A stretch of 64,000 bases of DNA, taken from NCBI RefSeq assembly GCF_016863095.1, contig NZ_BOOF01000002.1, positions 186,001-250,000 of the forward strand, read 5' to 3'. Made by a program: the position numbers and the translations under genes. This document shows, in pieces, positions 50,823 to 59,281 of the stretch. How positions within the stretch are numbered: the stretch's first letter is position 1; each line of letters begins with the position of its first letter. This DNA is from Microbispora siamensis (GTDB lineage: Bacteria; Actinomycetota; Actinomycetes; Streptosporangiales; Streptosporangiaceae). The notes under the pieces were generated by a model. That model had not been told where the DNA came from. It saw nothing but the letters and a program-made list of their open reading frames with translations, and did not search any database.

Positions 50823-51262
50823 TCTTTTCCTCGCGGGCGCCTGTTTCGGACGATCGACCGGCCTGCCTGGGGTGATGCTCGAGCAGCGAAGTGCCGGAAA
50901 CCAGGCCAGACTAATCCACGAATCGGGATCGCGCATCCCATAAATTTCTCGTGATACCGGAGGATTTCGACGGACGGCCGAATTTCGCTTTCGCGGCGAT
51001 AGCCTCTCCGGCCGATACATGACCCTGGAGACCGGGTGTGCCATACCCGACGGGGAAGGCCGGGGCGCGCTGTCATGGGCGCGGTCCCGGCCCGGCCTGG
51101 TCACCGCGCCGCGGGCATGGACAGCCGCCTGCCTTGCATCTATCTACCGGGGCGTACGCGGGGATGGTAGGGCAGGCCCTACCCCGGCGGTAGGGGGTCG
51201 CCCATGATCGGAAGTAGGGACCGCGTCGCTGCGCCGGGCAGGGCCGCGGCGGGACGCTTGAC
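50823..51262. other. 440-bp gap between divergent genes
   Basis: No convincing coding sequence; short frames here lack start signals. It should hold promoters for the three membrane paralogues (minus) and the acyltransferase (plus). The notable structure is the overlapping inverted-repeat set at 51166-51194. Confidence 0.6.
51166..51194. promoter_or_regulatory. Overlapping GGTAGGG/CCCTACC inverted repeats, candidate operator or attenuator
   Basis: GGTAGGGC (51166-51173) pairs with GCCCTACC (51176-51183). The same CCTACCCC arm (51179-51186) can instead pair with GGTAGGGG (51189-51196 region). Two mutually exclusive structures or a three-half-site operator are possible, 70-100 bp before the acyltransferase start. 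Confidence 0.4.
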
Positions 51263-52681
51263 GTGCTCGACGGGGCCATGACTCCGAGACCCCGCGCACT
51301 CAGGAGCCTCCGAGCCCCCAGAGCCTCCGAGCTCACAGTGCCGAAGCCCCCGACCCCCGCCCGCGGGTTGACCACCCCGGCGGCCGACACAGCGAAGGCG
51401 GCCCCCGTGTCCCTGACCATGCTTCCTCCGGCTCCACAGCGGGCCCCGGCCGCGCCCGCGCCACGGGACCGCTTCATCGACGTCCTGCGCGTCTTCGGGA
51501 TGGTCCTCGTGGTCGTCCAGCACTGGACGATGCCGGTCCTGTCGTACGCCCAGGGACGCCTCACCACGGGCAACGCCCTCGCCGCGATTCCGTACGTCAC
51601 CTGGATCTCGCAGGTCATGCCGCTGGTCTTCTTCGCCGGGGGCGCGGCCAACGCGATCAGCTTCAGGTCCGCCGTCCGCCGGGGCGGCACCGCCCGTGAA
51701 TGGACGGCGCGCCGGGTACGCCGCCTGGCCTGGCCGGTGGTGCCGCTGGCGGTCGTGTGGCTGCCGCTCCCCCACCTCCTGGTGGCCCTCGGCGTGCCCG
51801 CGCAGCCGGTGGAGGTGGCCGCGCGCACGGTCGGCCAGTTGCTCTGGTTCCTGGCGGTCTACCTCCTGGCCGTGGTGGCCACACCGCACCTGCTGCGGAT
51901 GCGGACCGGGGTGGTCCTGCCGGTGCTCGCGGGCGGCGCGGTGCTGATGGACGTCGTCCGGTTCTCCGGCCTGGAGGCCGCAGGCTACCTCAACGTCGCG
52001 TTCGTCTGGCTGGCGGTGCACCAGGTCGGGTTCCGGTACGCCGAGGGCGGCCTGGAGTGGCTGACCGGACGGCGGGCGGCCGGGCTCGCGGTGGCCGGGT
52101 TCGCGATGGTGGCGGGCCTGGTGGCGGCCGGACCGTACCCCGCCAGCATGATCGGGATGCCCGGCATGATCTCGAATATGGCCCCGCCGAGCGCCTGCCT
52201 GCTCGCGCTGTTCGCCGGTCAGCTCGGCCTGGCGATGCTGCTGCGCCCCGCCGTGAACGCGCTGGCCGCCCGCCCTCGAGCCGAGGCGGTGCTCACCGCG
52301 CTCGCGCCGCGCATGATGACCGTCTACCTGTGGCACATGACCGCGCTCGTCACCGTCGCCGGTGTGGCGACCCTCGGGTTCGGGCTGGCGACCCCGTCGG
52401 CCGGCTCGGCGGCGTGGTGGAGCGCCGTCCCGCTGTGGCTGGCCGCCCTGGCGCTGGTCCTGGTCGCGCTCACCGCGCTGCTCGGCCGCTTCGAGGAGCC
52501 CGTGGGCGCCGCCGCCCACCGGCACGTGCCGGCCGCCGCCCCGCTCGTCGGCGGCGCGCTGCTCACCCTCACGATCACGGGTTTCGCGCCCGGCCCGGCG
52601 CCGCTGATCGCGTGCGCCGCCCTGGTCGCGGGCCTGGCCCTGGTCAGCCGGCCCGCAGCTGCCGCTCCACGTCGTCGATGA
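51263..52681 (+). CDS. Acyltransferase_3-family membrane protein
   Basis: Up to 472 residues. The N-terminus is uncertain: about 65 Pro/Ala/Thr-rich residues precede the conserved start 'PRDRFIDVLRVFGMVLVVVQ', and ATG 51278 or 51419 could be used. About ten helices follow. 'FIDVLRVFGMVLVVVQHW' holds the conserved (R/D)...H of the family (His in 'VQHWTMP'), 'VMPLVFFAGGAANAISF' and 'MTVYLWHMTALVTVAG' are typical late motifs. These enzymes transfer acyl groups to envelope carbohydrates or lipids. Its 3' end overlaps the convergent oxidoreductase gene by 38 bp. Confidence 0.85.
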   Translation: MLDGAMTPRPRALRSLRAPRASELTVPKPPTPARGLTTPAADTAKAAPVSLTMLPPAPQRAPAAPAPRDRFIDVLRVFGMVLVVVQHWTMPVLSYAQGRLTTGNALAAIPYVTWISQVMPLVFFAGGAANAISFRSAVRRGGTAREWTARRVRRLAWPVVPLAVVWLPLPHLLVALGVPAQPVEVAARTVGQLLWFLAVYLLAVVATPHLLRMRTGVVLPVLAGGAVLMDVVRFSGLEAAGYLNVAFVWLAVHQVGFRYAEGGLEWLTGRRAAGLAVAGFAMVAGLVAAGPYPASMIGMPGMISNMAPPSACLLALFAGQLGLAMLLRPAVNALAARPRAEAVLTALAPRMMTVYLWHMTALVTVAGVATLGFGLATPSAGSAAWWSAVPLWLAALALVLVALTALLGRFEEPVGAAAHRHVPAAAPLVGGALLTLTITGFAPGPAPLIACAALVAGLALVSRPAAAAPRRR

Positions 52682-53516
52682 TCTCCTGCAGGCGCAGGCC
52701 GTGGCGGGCGTCGAGCGGATGCCCGCCGCCGTCGCGTACGGTGCCCGCGAACTGCCGGACCACCTCGGGGAAGACGTCGCCGAGTTCGGAGCCGAGCAGC
52801 GAGGCGCTGCCGAGCCGTCCGTACACGTCGATCCGGCTGGGCGGGGTGTCGCCCTCGACGGCCATGCTCAGCGACGCCTCGCTGACCGCGCCGCCCTCGT
52901 GCTCAAGCAGCAGGCCGACCCAGCCGAGCGGGTCGCCGTGGGCCTTGACCGCGACCACTCGGCCGAGCGCGGCGTCGAGCAGGTCGATCATGTGCGGGCC
53001 CACGTCGAGCACCGCACCGCGCTCAAGCCGCCAGGGGGTGGCGAAGGGGCCGCCGCGCAGGCTTCCGGAGATGTTGACGGCGTGCCCTCCGAAGGGTTCG
53101 ATCCGCCGGGCCCGGTCGAGGAAGCCGGCCGTCGCCGCCGAGTAGCGGAACGTGAAGAGCATCTGGGAGGCGACGCCCGCCTCCTCGATCGCCCCGGCCA
53201 GGCGCCGGGCGCCGTCGAGGTCGGCCGCGAGCGGCTTCTCCAGCAGCAGCGCCCTGCCCGCCCGGGCCGCGAGCACGCCCAGCTCGGCCTGTACGGCGGG
53301 CGGCACGCAGAAGGCGACCGCCTCCGACGCCGCGAACAGGTCCTCCAGCCGCTCGAAGGAGGGCGCGCCGTGGGCGTCCGCCAGCGCTCGCGCCGCCTCG
53401 GGCCTGCGCGCCCAGACCCCGGACAGCGTCGTGTGCGGCCCCGCCGCGAGGGCGGGCGCGTGCACCATCTCCGCCCACGGTCCCGCGCCGACGAGTCCCA
53501 CCCGCACCGGCTCCAT
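52644..53516 (-). CDS. Gfo/Idh/MocA-family oxidoreductase
   Basis: 290 residues from ATG 53516, preceded by AAAGGGGG. NAD(P) motif 'VRVGLVGAGPWAEMVHAPAL', then the family's 'LLLEKPLAADLDGARRL' (Lys in EKP), and the catalytic-region 'RGAVLDVGPHMIDLLDAALG' with Asp/His. Shorter than typical (about 330-380), mainly in the C-terminal sheet domain. Substrate, probably a sugar or inositol derivative, unknown. Confidence 0.88.
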   Translation of the reverse strand: MEPVRVGLVGAGPWAEMVHAPALAAGPHTTLSGVWARRPEAARALADAHGAPSFERLEDLFAASEAVAFCVPPAVQAELGVLAARAGRALLLEKPLAADLDGARRLAGAIEEAGVASQMLFTFRYSAATAGFLDRARRIEPFGGHAVNISGSLRGGPFATPWRLERGAVLDVGPHMIDLLDAALGRVVAVKAHGDPLGWVGLLLEHEGGAVSEASLSMAVEGDTPPSRIDVYGRLGSASLLGSELGDVFPEVVRQFAGTVRDGGGHPLDARHGLRLQEIIDDVERQLRAG

Positions 53517-53615
53517 GACGCCCCCTTTCCGGCGGGACCCTACTGCAGGCCGCCGATGGACGGTCAAGGGGGCCGCCGCGCGTGAAATCGGCCGTACGGG
53601 CAAGATGGACCGTCT

Positions 53616-54197
53616 ATGAACGTCATCCTGCTGAGGCACGGCGAGACCGAGTGGAGCAGGGCCGGGCGGCACACGGGCCGCACCGACCTGCCGCTGACAC
53701 CGCACGGCGAGGAGGAGGCGCGCGCCCTGTCCCGCCTGGTGGCGGGCCGGTCGTTCGCACTGGTCCTCGTCAGTCCCGCGCAGCGGGCCCGCCGTACGGC
53801 CGAGCTCGCCGGCGCGGGGCCGTACGAGGTGGACCCGAACCTGTGGGAGTGGGACTACGGCGGCTACGAGGGGATTTCCACCGCGGACATCCGCAGGTCA
53901 CGCCCCGGCTGGTACGTCTGGCGCGACGGCGTCGTCCCGGGAGACGAGGCGCACCCGGGTGAGACCGTCGAGCACGTCGGGGAGCGGGCGGACAAGGTCC
54001 TCGCCCGGATCCGCTCGGCGGACGGCGACGTCCTGGTCGTCGCGCACGCGCACATCCTGCGTGTGCTGGCGGCGCGCTGGCTGTCGCTGCCGGCCGACCA
54101 CGGCAGACACCTGCGTCTCGACACCGGGACGTACTCGGTCCTCGGCTACGAGCACGACGACGAGCCCGTCCTGCTCCGCTGGAACGTGCCGACCTGA
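53616..54197 (+). CDS. Histidine phosphatase family protein (phosphoglycerate-mutase-like)
   Basis: 193 residues. Starts 'MNVILLRHGETEW' with the phospho-accepting His8 in RHG, Arg in 'SPAQRARRTAEL', Glu in 'NLWEWDYGGYEG', and the second His in 'VLVVAHAHILRVLAARWL'. It is complete. The 'LWEWDYGGYEGISTADIR' segment is typical of small sugar-phosphate/acid phosphatases rather than true mutase. Cytosolic. Confidence 0.9.
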   Translation: MNVILLRHGETEWSRAGRHTGRTDLPLTPHGEEEARALSRLVAGRSFALVLVSPAQRARRTAELAGAGPYEVDPNLWEWDYGGYEGISTADIRRSRPGWYVWRDGVVPGDEAHPGETVEHVGERADKVLARIRSADGDVLVVAHAHILRVLAARWLSLPADHGRHLRLDTGTYSVLGYEHDDEPVLLRWNVPT

Positions 54198-54271
54198 GAC
54201 GTGCCGGTCCGGAAACGTGCCGGTCCGAATCAGACCGGTCCGATCACGCGTGCCTGTTCACGCGTGCCTGT

Positions 54272-54580
54272 TCACGCCTGGGCGACCGGCTGGGGTTGCG
54301 GGCCTCGGCCGGTCAGCCATTCCAGGACCTTGCGGTGGCCGCGCCGGGCGTCCTCGAAGTGCCCCCACCGCCAGTACCTGGGCTGCTCCCGCACCCCGGT
54401 GACCCATGTCCGATACGCCACCGTCCTGGGCCGCCCGTCCGCCGGGTCGGCCGGTGCGGCGACGCCGTAGGTGCGGATCACCACGCGGCCTCCGGGTGCG
54501 AACAGCACGTCGTCGGCCACCGGGTAGAGAGTCATCTGGTCCAGCACGGGGTCCCCCTTGTGAGCTTTCCTGGGACTCAC
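54272..54580 (-). CDS. Small hypothetical protein
   Basis: 102 residues, starting 'MSPRKAHKGDPVLDQMTLYP'; the ATG at 54535 is an alternative start. Core 'VADDVLFAPGGRVVIRTYGV', then 'RTVAYRTWVTGVREQPRYWR' and 'GHFEDARRGHRKVLEWLTG', a small alpha/beta protein without membrane helices. Family not recognised. It lies close to a DUF397 gene and may belong to the same regulatory neighbourhood. The gap behind it (54198-54271) holds short tandem repeats (GTGCCGGTCCG twice, CACGCGTGCCTGTT twice). Confidence 0.55.
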   Translation of the reverse strand: MSPRKAHKGDPVLDQMTLYPVADDVLFAPGGRVVIRTYGVAAPADPADGRPRTVAYRTWVTGVREQPRYWRWGHFEDARRGHRKVLEWLTGRGPQPQPVAQA

Positions 54581-54663
54581 TGTGCCGGATCCGTGTTACG
54601 CCTCCCGCGTCGCGCTGTTACGCCCGTGAGAAGCGGGTGAACACGGGGTTACACCAGAACAGG

Positions 54664-54897
54664 TCAGACCAGGAGGCCGTCGAACTCGCCGTCCTTGACC
54701 CCGAGCACCAGGGCCCGTATCTCATCTCGTGTGTAGATGAGCGCCGGTCCGTCGGGATAGCGGGAGTTCCGGACGGCCACGCCGCCGTCGGGAAGCTCGG
54801 CCAGCTCCACGCAGTTGCCGGTCGAGTTGCTGTGGGCGCTTTTCCGCCAGGTGACCCCGGCGATGTCGGTTGCGGGCATCCCGTTATATGTCTGCAT
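54664..54897 (-). CDS. DUF397 domain protein
   Basis: 77 residues. 'VTWRKSAHSNSTGNCVELAE' followed by 'GGVAVRNSRYPDGPALIY' and 'FDGLL' is the standard DUF397 pattern, a small actinobacterial protein that partners XRE-DUF5753 regulators. Its ATG follows immediately after the regulator's TGA (TGAATG at 54900-54895), so translation is coupled. In Streptomyces such pairs act in development, like WhiJ/BldB-type modules; a role here is inference. Confidence 0.93.
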   Translation of the reverse strand: MQTYNGMPATDIAGVTWRKSAHSNSTGNCVELAELPDGGVAVRNSRYPDGPALIYTRDEIRALVLGVKDGEFDGLLV

Positions 54898-55764
54898 TCA
54901 TGTCTCTCTGAGAAGTTCGCCGAGGATCTCGGCAGTGCCGCCGGGCGTGGTGCTCTCCACGCACAGCTGCTCCATGGCCGTGAGGTAGGGATCGATGTCC
55001 TCACGTTTGTCCAGGTAGAGCGCACCCCAGAGCTGCTCGACGTAGACCACGTCCGAAAGGTCGGACTCCGGGAAGCGGAGGATGGTGAACGCGCCTCCCT
55101 CGGCCGCGTGCATCCCGTAGCGAAGGGGCATCACCTGAAGGGTGATGTTGGGCAGCGTGGACACCTCCAGCAGGTGCTGGAGCTGTTCCCGCATCGTCGC
55201 ACTCCCTCCGATGGGCCGCCTGAGCGCGGCCTCGTCGATGACGGCCCACAACCGGGGGCCGTCCTTGTGCGTGAGCCTCTCCTGCCGCTGCATCCGCAGA
55301 TGGACGCGCTGCTCGAGCTCGTCCTCCGAGGCGTCCGGATGACCGAGCGTGATCACCGAGCGGGCGTACGCCGCCGTCTGCAGCAGGCCGGGCACGAACT
55401 GCACCTCGTAGGTGCGGATCACGCTGGCAGCCTCCTCCAGGCCGACGTAGGTGACGAACCAGTTCGGCAGCACCTCGCCGAACTTGTGCCACCACCCGGG
55501 CGTGTTCGCCTCGCGGACCATCTCCAGCAGGCCACGCCGCTCGGCGTCGTCGTGGACGCCGTACAGCGTGAGGAGGTCTTCGACGTCACGTGTCTTGAAC
55601 CCGACCCGGCCGAGCTCCATCCGGCTGATCTTCGACTCCGAGGCACGGATGTGGAATCCGGCGACCTCGCGGGTCAGGCCCCGCTGCTCACGCAGCCGGC
55701 GCAGGCTCGCGCCGAGCATGATGCGTCGAACGGTGGAACCGGATCCGGGCGGATCTATGGACAC
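54898..55764 (-). CDS. XRE-family regulator with DUF5753 domain
   Basis: 288 residues. Helix-turn-helix at about 17-72 ('LGASLRRLREQRGLTREVAG', 'IRASESKISRMELGRVGF'). The C-terminal DUF5753 domain (about 95-280) shows 'RTYEVQFVPGLLQTAAYAR', 'RMQRQERL', 'LWAVIDEAALRR' and 'ILRFPESDLSDVVYVE'. Paired with the coupled DUF397 gene. Divergent from an RsbW-like ATPase gene across about 125 bp containing TTGCAC repeats, so the trio forms the known actinobacterial module of XRE-DUF5753, DUF397 and anti-sigma-like ATPase. Confidence 0.93.
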   Translation of the reverse strand: MSIDPPGSGSTVRRIMLGASLRRLREQRGLTREVAGFHIRASESKISRMELGRVGFKTRDVEDLLTLYGVHDDAERRGLLEMVREANTPGWWHKFGEVLPNWFVTYVGLEEAASVIRTYEVQFVPGLLQTAAYARSVITLGHPDASEDELEQRVHLRMQRQERLTHKDGPRLWAVIDEAALRRPIGGSATMREQLQHLLEVSTLPNITLQVMPLRYGMHAAEGGAFTILRFPESDLSDVVYVEQLWGALYLDKREDIDPYLTAMEQLCVESTTPGGTAEILGELLRET

Positions 55765-55850
55765 GTGCTATTCCTCCGCTTTGTGGACTGGTTCACAGTC
55801 TGTCAAAGATCGCCCCCTTCGTCCCAGTGGTGTTCGGGAGTACCGTAGCG

Positions 55851-55888
55851 CTTGCACAACGCGCTTGCACGTGCATTCGCTCTTGCAC
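55851..55888. promoter_or_regulatory. Three CTTGCAC repeats with central TGCACGTGCA palindrome, candidate operator
   Basis: CTTGCAC occurs at 55851-55857, 55864-55870 and 55882-55888. The second extends into the perfect palindrome TGCACGTGCA (55866-55875). They fill the divergent gap between the XRE-DUF5753 gene and the ATPase gene, the expected place for binding by that XRE protein. Confidence 0.6.
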
Positions 55889-56428
55889 ATGCACGGGAGT
55901 GTCCCTCATCATGATCCCGTGCAGTCCACGAACCTGACTCGTGGCCAGAACCAGTGGTCGGCGCTCGACTGGTGGCCGCCTATCGGCTGGTGGCCGGAGC
56001 CCGCACGCGGTCTCCTCGAACCCGGGTCGGCCACCGCCAGCGCCACCTTCGTCCTGCCGCCCCGCGCGGAATCGGTCCACTCGGCGCGCAGCTTCACCGC
56101 CGGGACCCTCTCGGGCTGGCAGTTGGCGGACCTGCTCGACGGGATGGAACTGGTCGTCTCGGAACTGGTCACCAACGCCCTGCGGCACGGCATGACGCTC
56201 ACCGACAGCCGCACGCGGGAGGCCATGCGGCTGTCGTTGATCCGGCGGGGCGCGCACGTGACCTGCGCGATCACCGATCCCGGCTCGTCCGCGCCGGTGC
56301 TGCGGGATCCGAGCCCGTTCGAGCCGGGCGGCCTCGGGCTGCACATCGTGGAGTCGCTGAGCGTGTGCTGGGGATGGTGCCCGCTCGTCCCGCAGGGCAA
56401 GGCGGTGTGGGCCGTACTGGCGGCCTGA
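55889..56428 (+). CDS. ATP-binding protein, RsbW/SpoIIAB-like anti-sigma kinase fold
   Basis: About 179 residues from ATG 55889; GTG 55901 and GTG 55919 are alternatives and no clear ribosome site decides. HATPase_c_2 motifs: 'ELVVSELVTNALRHG' (N-box), 'CAITDPGSSAPVL' (G1) and 'GGLGLHIVESLS' (G2). N-terminal 'SVHSARSFTAGTLSGWQ' matches the usual start of this family ('AR.FT...L..WGL'). Small stand-alone ATPases of this kind antagonise sigma factors or partner with XRE-DUF5753/DUF397 proteins in actinomycetes. Confidence 0.85.
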   Translation: MHGSVPHHDPVQSTNLTRGQNQWSALDWWPPIGWWPEPARGLLEPGSATASATFVLPPRAESVHSARSFTAGTLSGWQLADLLDGMELVVSELVTNALRHGMTLTDSRTREAMRLSLIRRGAHVTCAITDPGSSAPVLRDPSPFEPGGLGLHIVESLSVCWGWCPLVPQGKAVWAVLAA

Positions 56429-56863
56429 AGCAGCGCGGCCCGAACAGAGGCCGGCGGCCGGACGGCGGGGCCACACGCTTCGCCGGGAGCTTCGGCCGCC
56501 CCGCGCGGGGAGTGACGGCTCTCCGCTCAGGAGCACCGGAAAACCTAACCCGATCGCCAGATCTACCTGTCGCCGGTCATGGTCCGCCGGCCGAAGAGCG
56601 CTCCCGTGCAGCCCGGAATGCATGGGAGCGCCCTCCGGCCGGCGGCCCGGATTCCCCGGAACCGCCCCTGAGGCCGGGCGCGGCACGCGATGATGGGCGA
56701 GAGCGGGCCGTGACGGCCCGGCGGCGTGCTCGTTCCCAAGCGATCGGCGGAGAAATATCGTGATCTCGGGATCCGTGACTTTGCGCTCATTGTCCGCCCA
56801 CGGGCCCCGCCGAGACTGTGATCTGCACTACGGTGGCTTCCTGGGACTCCCGAGAGATCAACA
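56429..56863. other. 435-bp intergenic stretch with a long hairpin
   Basis: No frame with coding character. Contains the large hairpin at 56586-56643. Downstream A/T-richer sequence (about 56745-56830) is the likely promoter area of the helicase-associated gene. Confidence 0.6.
56586..56643. terminator. Long two-part hairpin, terminator or structured RNA
   Basis: GCGCTCCCGTGCA (56598-56610) pairs with TGCATGGGAGCGC (56619-56631), 12 of 13 bases, with an 8-base loop. Outside it GCCGGCCG (56586-56593) pairs perfectly with CGGCCGGC (56636-56643) across small bulges. It is 158 bp beyond the ATPase stop, far for a simple terminator. Confidence 0.6.
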
Positions 56864-59251
56864 ATGGACGATCACCTAATCGGCTGGCTGACCAGTCTTG
56901 ACGAGGACAGGCTCGCCCGCGTGCTGGCGAACCGGCCGGACGCGATCGCCGCGCCGTGGCCCCGGCGCCTGGACGCCCTCGCGCAGCGGCTGACCGACAC
57001 CTTCGCCGTCATGGAGGTCATGCGCGGCCTCCCCCTTCCCCCGCTCGAACTCCTGCAGGCGTGCCTGGTCATCGGCGGCCGTCCGACGGAGGACGAACTG
57101 GCCCGCTTCCTCGGGGTGAGCGCCTCCGCGGTGATCCCGTGGCTCGACCACCTCTACGACCACGCCGTCGCCTGGCCCGGCCGCGACGGCAGGATCACCG
57201 TGGCCGAGGCCGTCGCCCGCTGGTGGACCGCGCCCTGCGGCCTGGGCGAGCCGCTCGGCGCGTACCTCGACTCCTGGAAGCTCAGCACCGACGCGCTGCG
57301 CCGCATGTGCCGGGTGCTCGACCTGTCCCCGCACGGCGGCAGGCGCCAGGTGATCGCCCGGATCACCGCCCTGCTCGGCGACTGCGAGCGCCTGGGGTCG
57401 CTTCTCGACGACGCCCCCGACGGCACGCTCGGCATGCTGGACGACTTCGCGTGGGACGGCCCGGTCCGCAGCGTGAACGGCAACCGGTTCATCACCCCGG
57501 GCACGCCGGAGAAGTGGGCCCTCGACCGCGGCCTGCTCTTCCGCACCCAGTGGGACCTGGCGGAGATGCCCCGCGAGGTCGCGCTGGCGCTGCGCGGCCC
57601 CGACTACCGCGGGCCGTTCACGCCGTACCCGCCCGACCTGGCCACGGCGGAGTCGGACGCCGACGCCGTCGAGCACGCGATGTGCCTGGCCGCGCCGCAC
57701 GTGCTCGACCGGGCCACCGCGCTGCTGGAGAACGTCGACAAGACGCCGCTGCCGCTGCTCAAGAACGGCGGGGTCGGCGTGCGGGAGATCAAGCGCCTGG
57801 CCAGGGAGACCGGCTGCGCCGAGGACGAGACCCGGCTGCTGCTGGAGGTCTGCGCGGTCGCCCGGCTGATCGCGATCGACGAGGAGGCGGGCGGGCTGAC
57901 GCCGGCGGGCCGGTACGACGCGTGGCGGCTGGAGGAGGCGCCCATGCGGCTGCGCGTCCTGCTGGCCGCGTGGTGGCGGATGGAGCGCTCGTCGCTGCGC
58001 CGGGTGGACGGCCGCCACCCCGCCGCGCTCGGCGACGACCCGGCCGGCGAGACGATCGCCAGGATCCGGTGGGCCCTGTTCGCGGCACTCGCCGAGATCC
58101 CCGAGGGCAGGTCCTTCGCGACGCTGCCGGAGCTCGTGCAGCGGGTGCACTGGCGCGCCCCGCTGCTCGACCGGGAACTGCTGGACGGCTGCGCGGCGGC
58201 CGTGCTCGAGGAGGCCCGCCTGCTCGGGCTCGTCGCCTGCGACGCGCTCACCGGTCTCGGCCGGGCGCTCGCCCCGCTCGCGGGCGTGGCCGGGGACGAG
58301 AGCCGCGAGTGCGTGCCCGAGGTCGAGCACGACCCCGCGCTGGCGAAGGCCGCCACGCATGCCATGGCGAGCGCGCGGCGCACGGCCCTGTTCGGCGCCG
58401 ACCTCACCGCCGTGGTGACCGGCCCGCCGTCGGTCGAGCTCGCCGCGCTGCTCGACCGCGCCGCCGACCGTGAGTCGCAGGGCTCGGCGTCGGTGTGGCG
58501 GTTCAGCCCCGCGAGCGTACGGCGGGCCCTGGACGGCGGCGACACGGCCGACACGCTCATCGCCGACCTGTCGGAGGCGGGGACGCTCCCCCAGCCGCTG
58601 ACCTACCTGATCAGGGACGTGGCGCGGCGGCACGGCGAGGTCACGGTGTCGTCGGTCGGCTGCATCGTGCAGGGTTCCGACCCCACGCTGCTCGCCGAGA
58701 TCGCCGCGCACCGGAAACTGGCCAAGCTGGGCCTGCGGCTGCTGGCGCCGACCGTGCTCGCCGGCGCGGCGCCCGCCGCGGCCACGCTGGCCGCCCTCAG
58801 GGAGGCGGGGTACGCCCCCGTGCCGGTGGACGACACCGGAGAGATCACCATCCGGCGCGAGCCGCAGGGCGGGCGGCTGATCCTCCTGCCCGGCGGCCGG
58901 GTCGCCGAGCTCGAACCCCCCGGTCCGCTGCTGGAGCCTCCGCCGGACCCGCGCGAGCACGCCAGGCGGCTGCTGGTCAGCGGCGGCCCGGTGGCGGCCG
59001 CGGCGCAGCCCCGCCAGACGTGGGCCGTCATCGGGCGCATGGCGACCCGGCTCCCGGCGGCGCAGCAGTCGCTGCTGGGTTTCGTCGTGGACCGCGACGT
59101 CCGTGCGATGATCACGCTGGCCGACGGGGTCACCGCCACGGTCAGCCACGGCGAACTGCGCAGCGGCGTGCTCGACGCGTGGTGCGAGGAGGCCGGCGAC
59201 TACCTGGAGTTCCCGCTCAACGAGATCGCCTCGGTCACCGCCGACTGCTGA
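56864..59251 (+). CDS. Helicase-associated (XPB/Ssl2-like) domain protein without motor domains
   Basis: 795 residues. Begins 'MDDHLIGWLTSLDEDRLARV', the N-terminus of actinobacterial helicase_C_3-type proteins. An SAP-like helix pair occurs near residue 142 ('LSTDALRRMCRVLDLSPHGG'), then winged-helix-like segments ('GVREIKRLARETGC'). The C-terminal helicase-associated region 'PLTYLIRDVARRHGEVTVSS' and 'LGLRLLAPTVLAGAAP' matches XPB N-terminal-like domains. No Walker A or DEAD box is present. Cytosolic; probably DNA-associated, partner unknown (often near an XPB helicase, which is not in this window). Confidence 0.88.
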   Translation: MDDHLIGWLTSLDEDRLARVLANRPDAIAAPWPRRLDALAQRLTDTFAVMEVMRGLPLPPLELLQACLVIGGRPTEDELARFLGVSASAVIPWLDHLYDHAVAWPGRDGRITVAEAVARWWTAPCGLGEPLGAYLDSWKLSTDALRRMCRVLDLSPHGGRRQVIARITALLGDCERLGSLLDDAPDGTLGMLDDFAWDGPVRSVNGNRFITPGTPEKWALDRGLLFRTQWDLAEMPREVALALRGPDYRGPFTPYPPDLATAESDADAVEHAMCLAAPHVLDRATALLENVDKTPLPLLKNGGVGVREIKRLARETGCAEDETRLLLEVCAVARLIAIDEEAGGLTPAGRYDAWRLEEAPMRLRVLLAAWWRMERSSLRRVDGRHPAALGDDPAGETIARIRWALFAALAEIPEGRSFATLPELVQRVHWRAPLLDRELLDGCAAAVLEEARLLGLVACDALTGLGRALAPLAGVAGDESRECVPEVEHDPALAKAATHAMASARRTALFGADLTAVVTGPPSVELAALLDRAADRESQGSASVWRFSPASVRRALDGGDTADTLIADLSEAGTLPQPLTYLIRDVARRHGEVTVSSVGCIVQGSDPTLLAEIAAHRKLAKLGLRLLAPTVLAGAAPAAATLAALREAGYAPVPVDDTGEITIRREPQGGRLILLPGGRVAELEPPGPLLEPPPDPREHARRLLVSGGPVAAAAQPRQTWAVIGRMATRLPAAQQSLLGFVVDRDVRAMITLADGVTATVSHGELRSGVLDAWCEEAGDYLEFPLNEIASVTADC

Positions 59252-59281
59252 CCGCCGTCACCGCGGCCTCAGCGGACAGTC

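Noticed and set aside
54198-54271. Short tandem repeats (GTGCCGGTCCG and CACGCGTGCCTGTT) as a mobile-element scar
   Set aside because: Only two copies of each, no flanking target duplication or transposase; likely simple slippage repeats.
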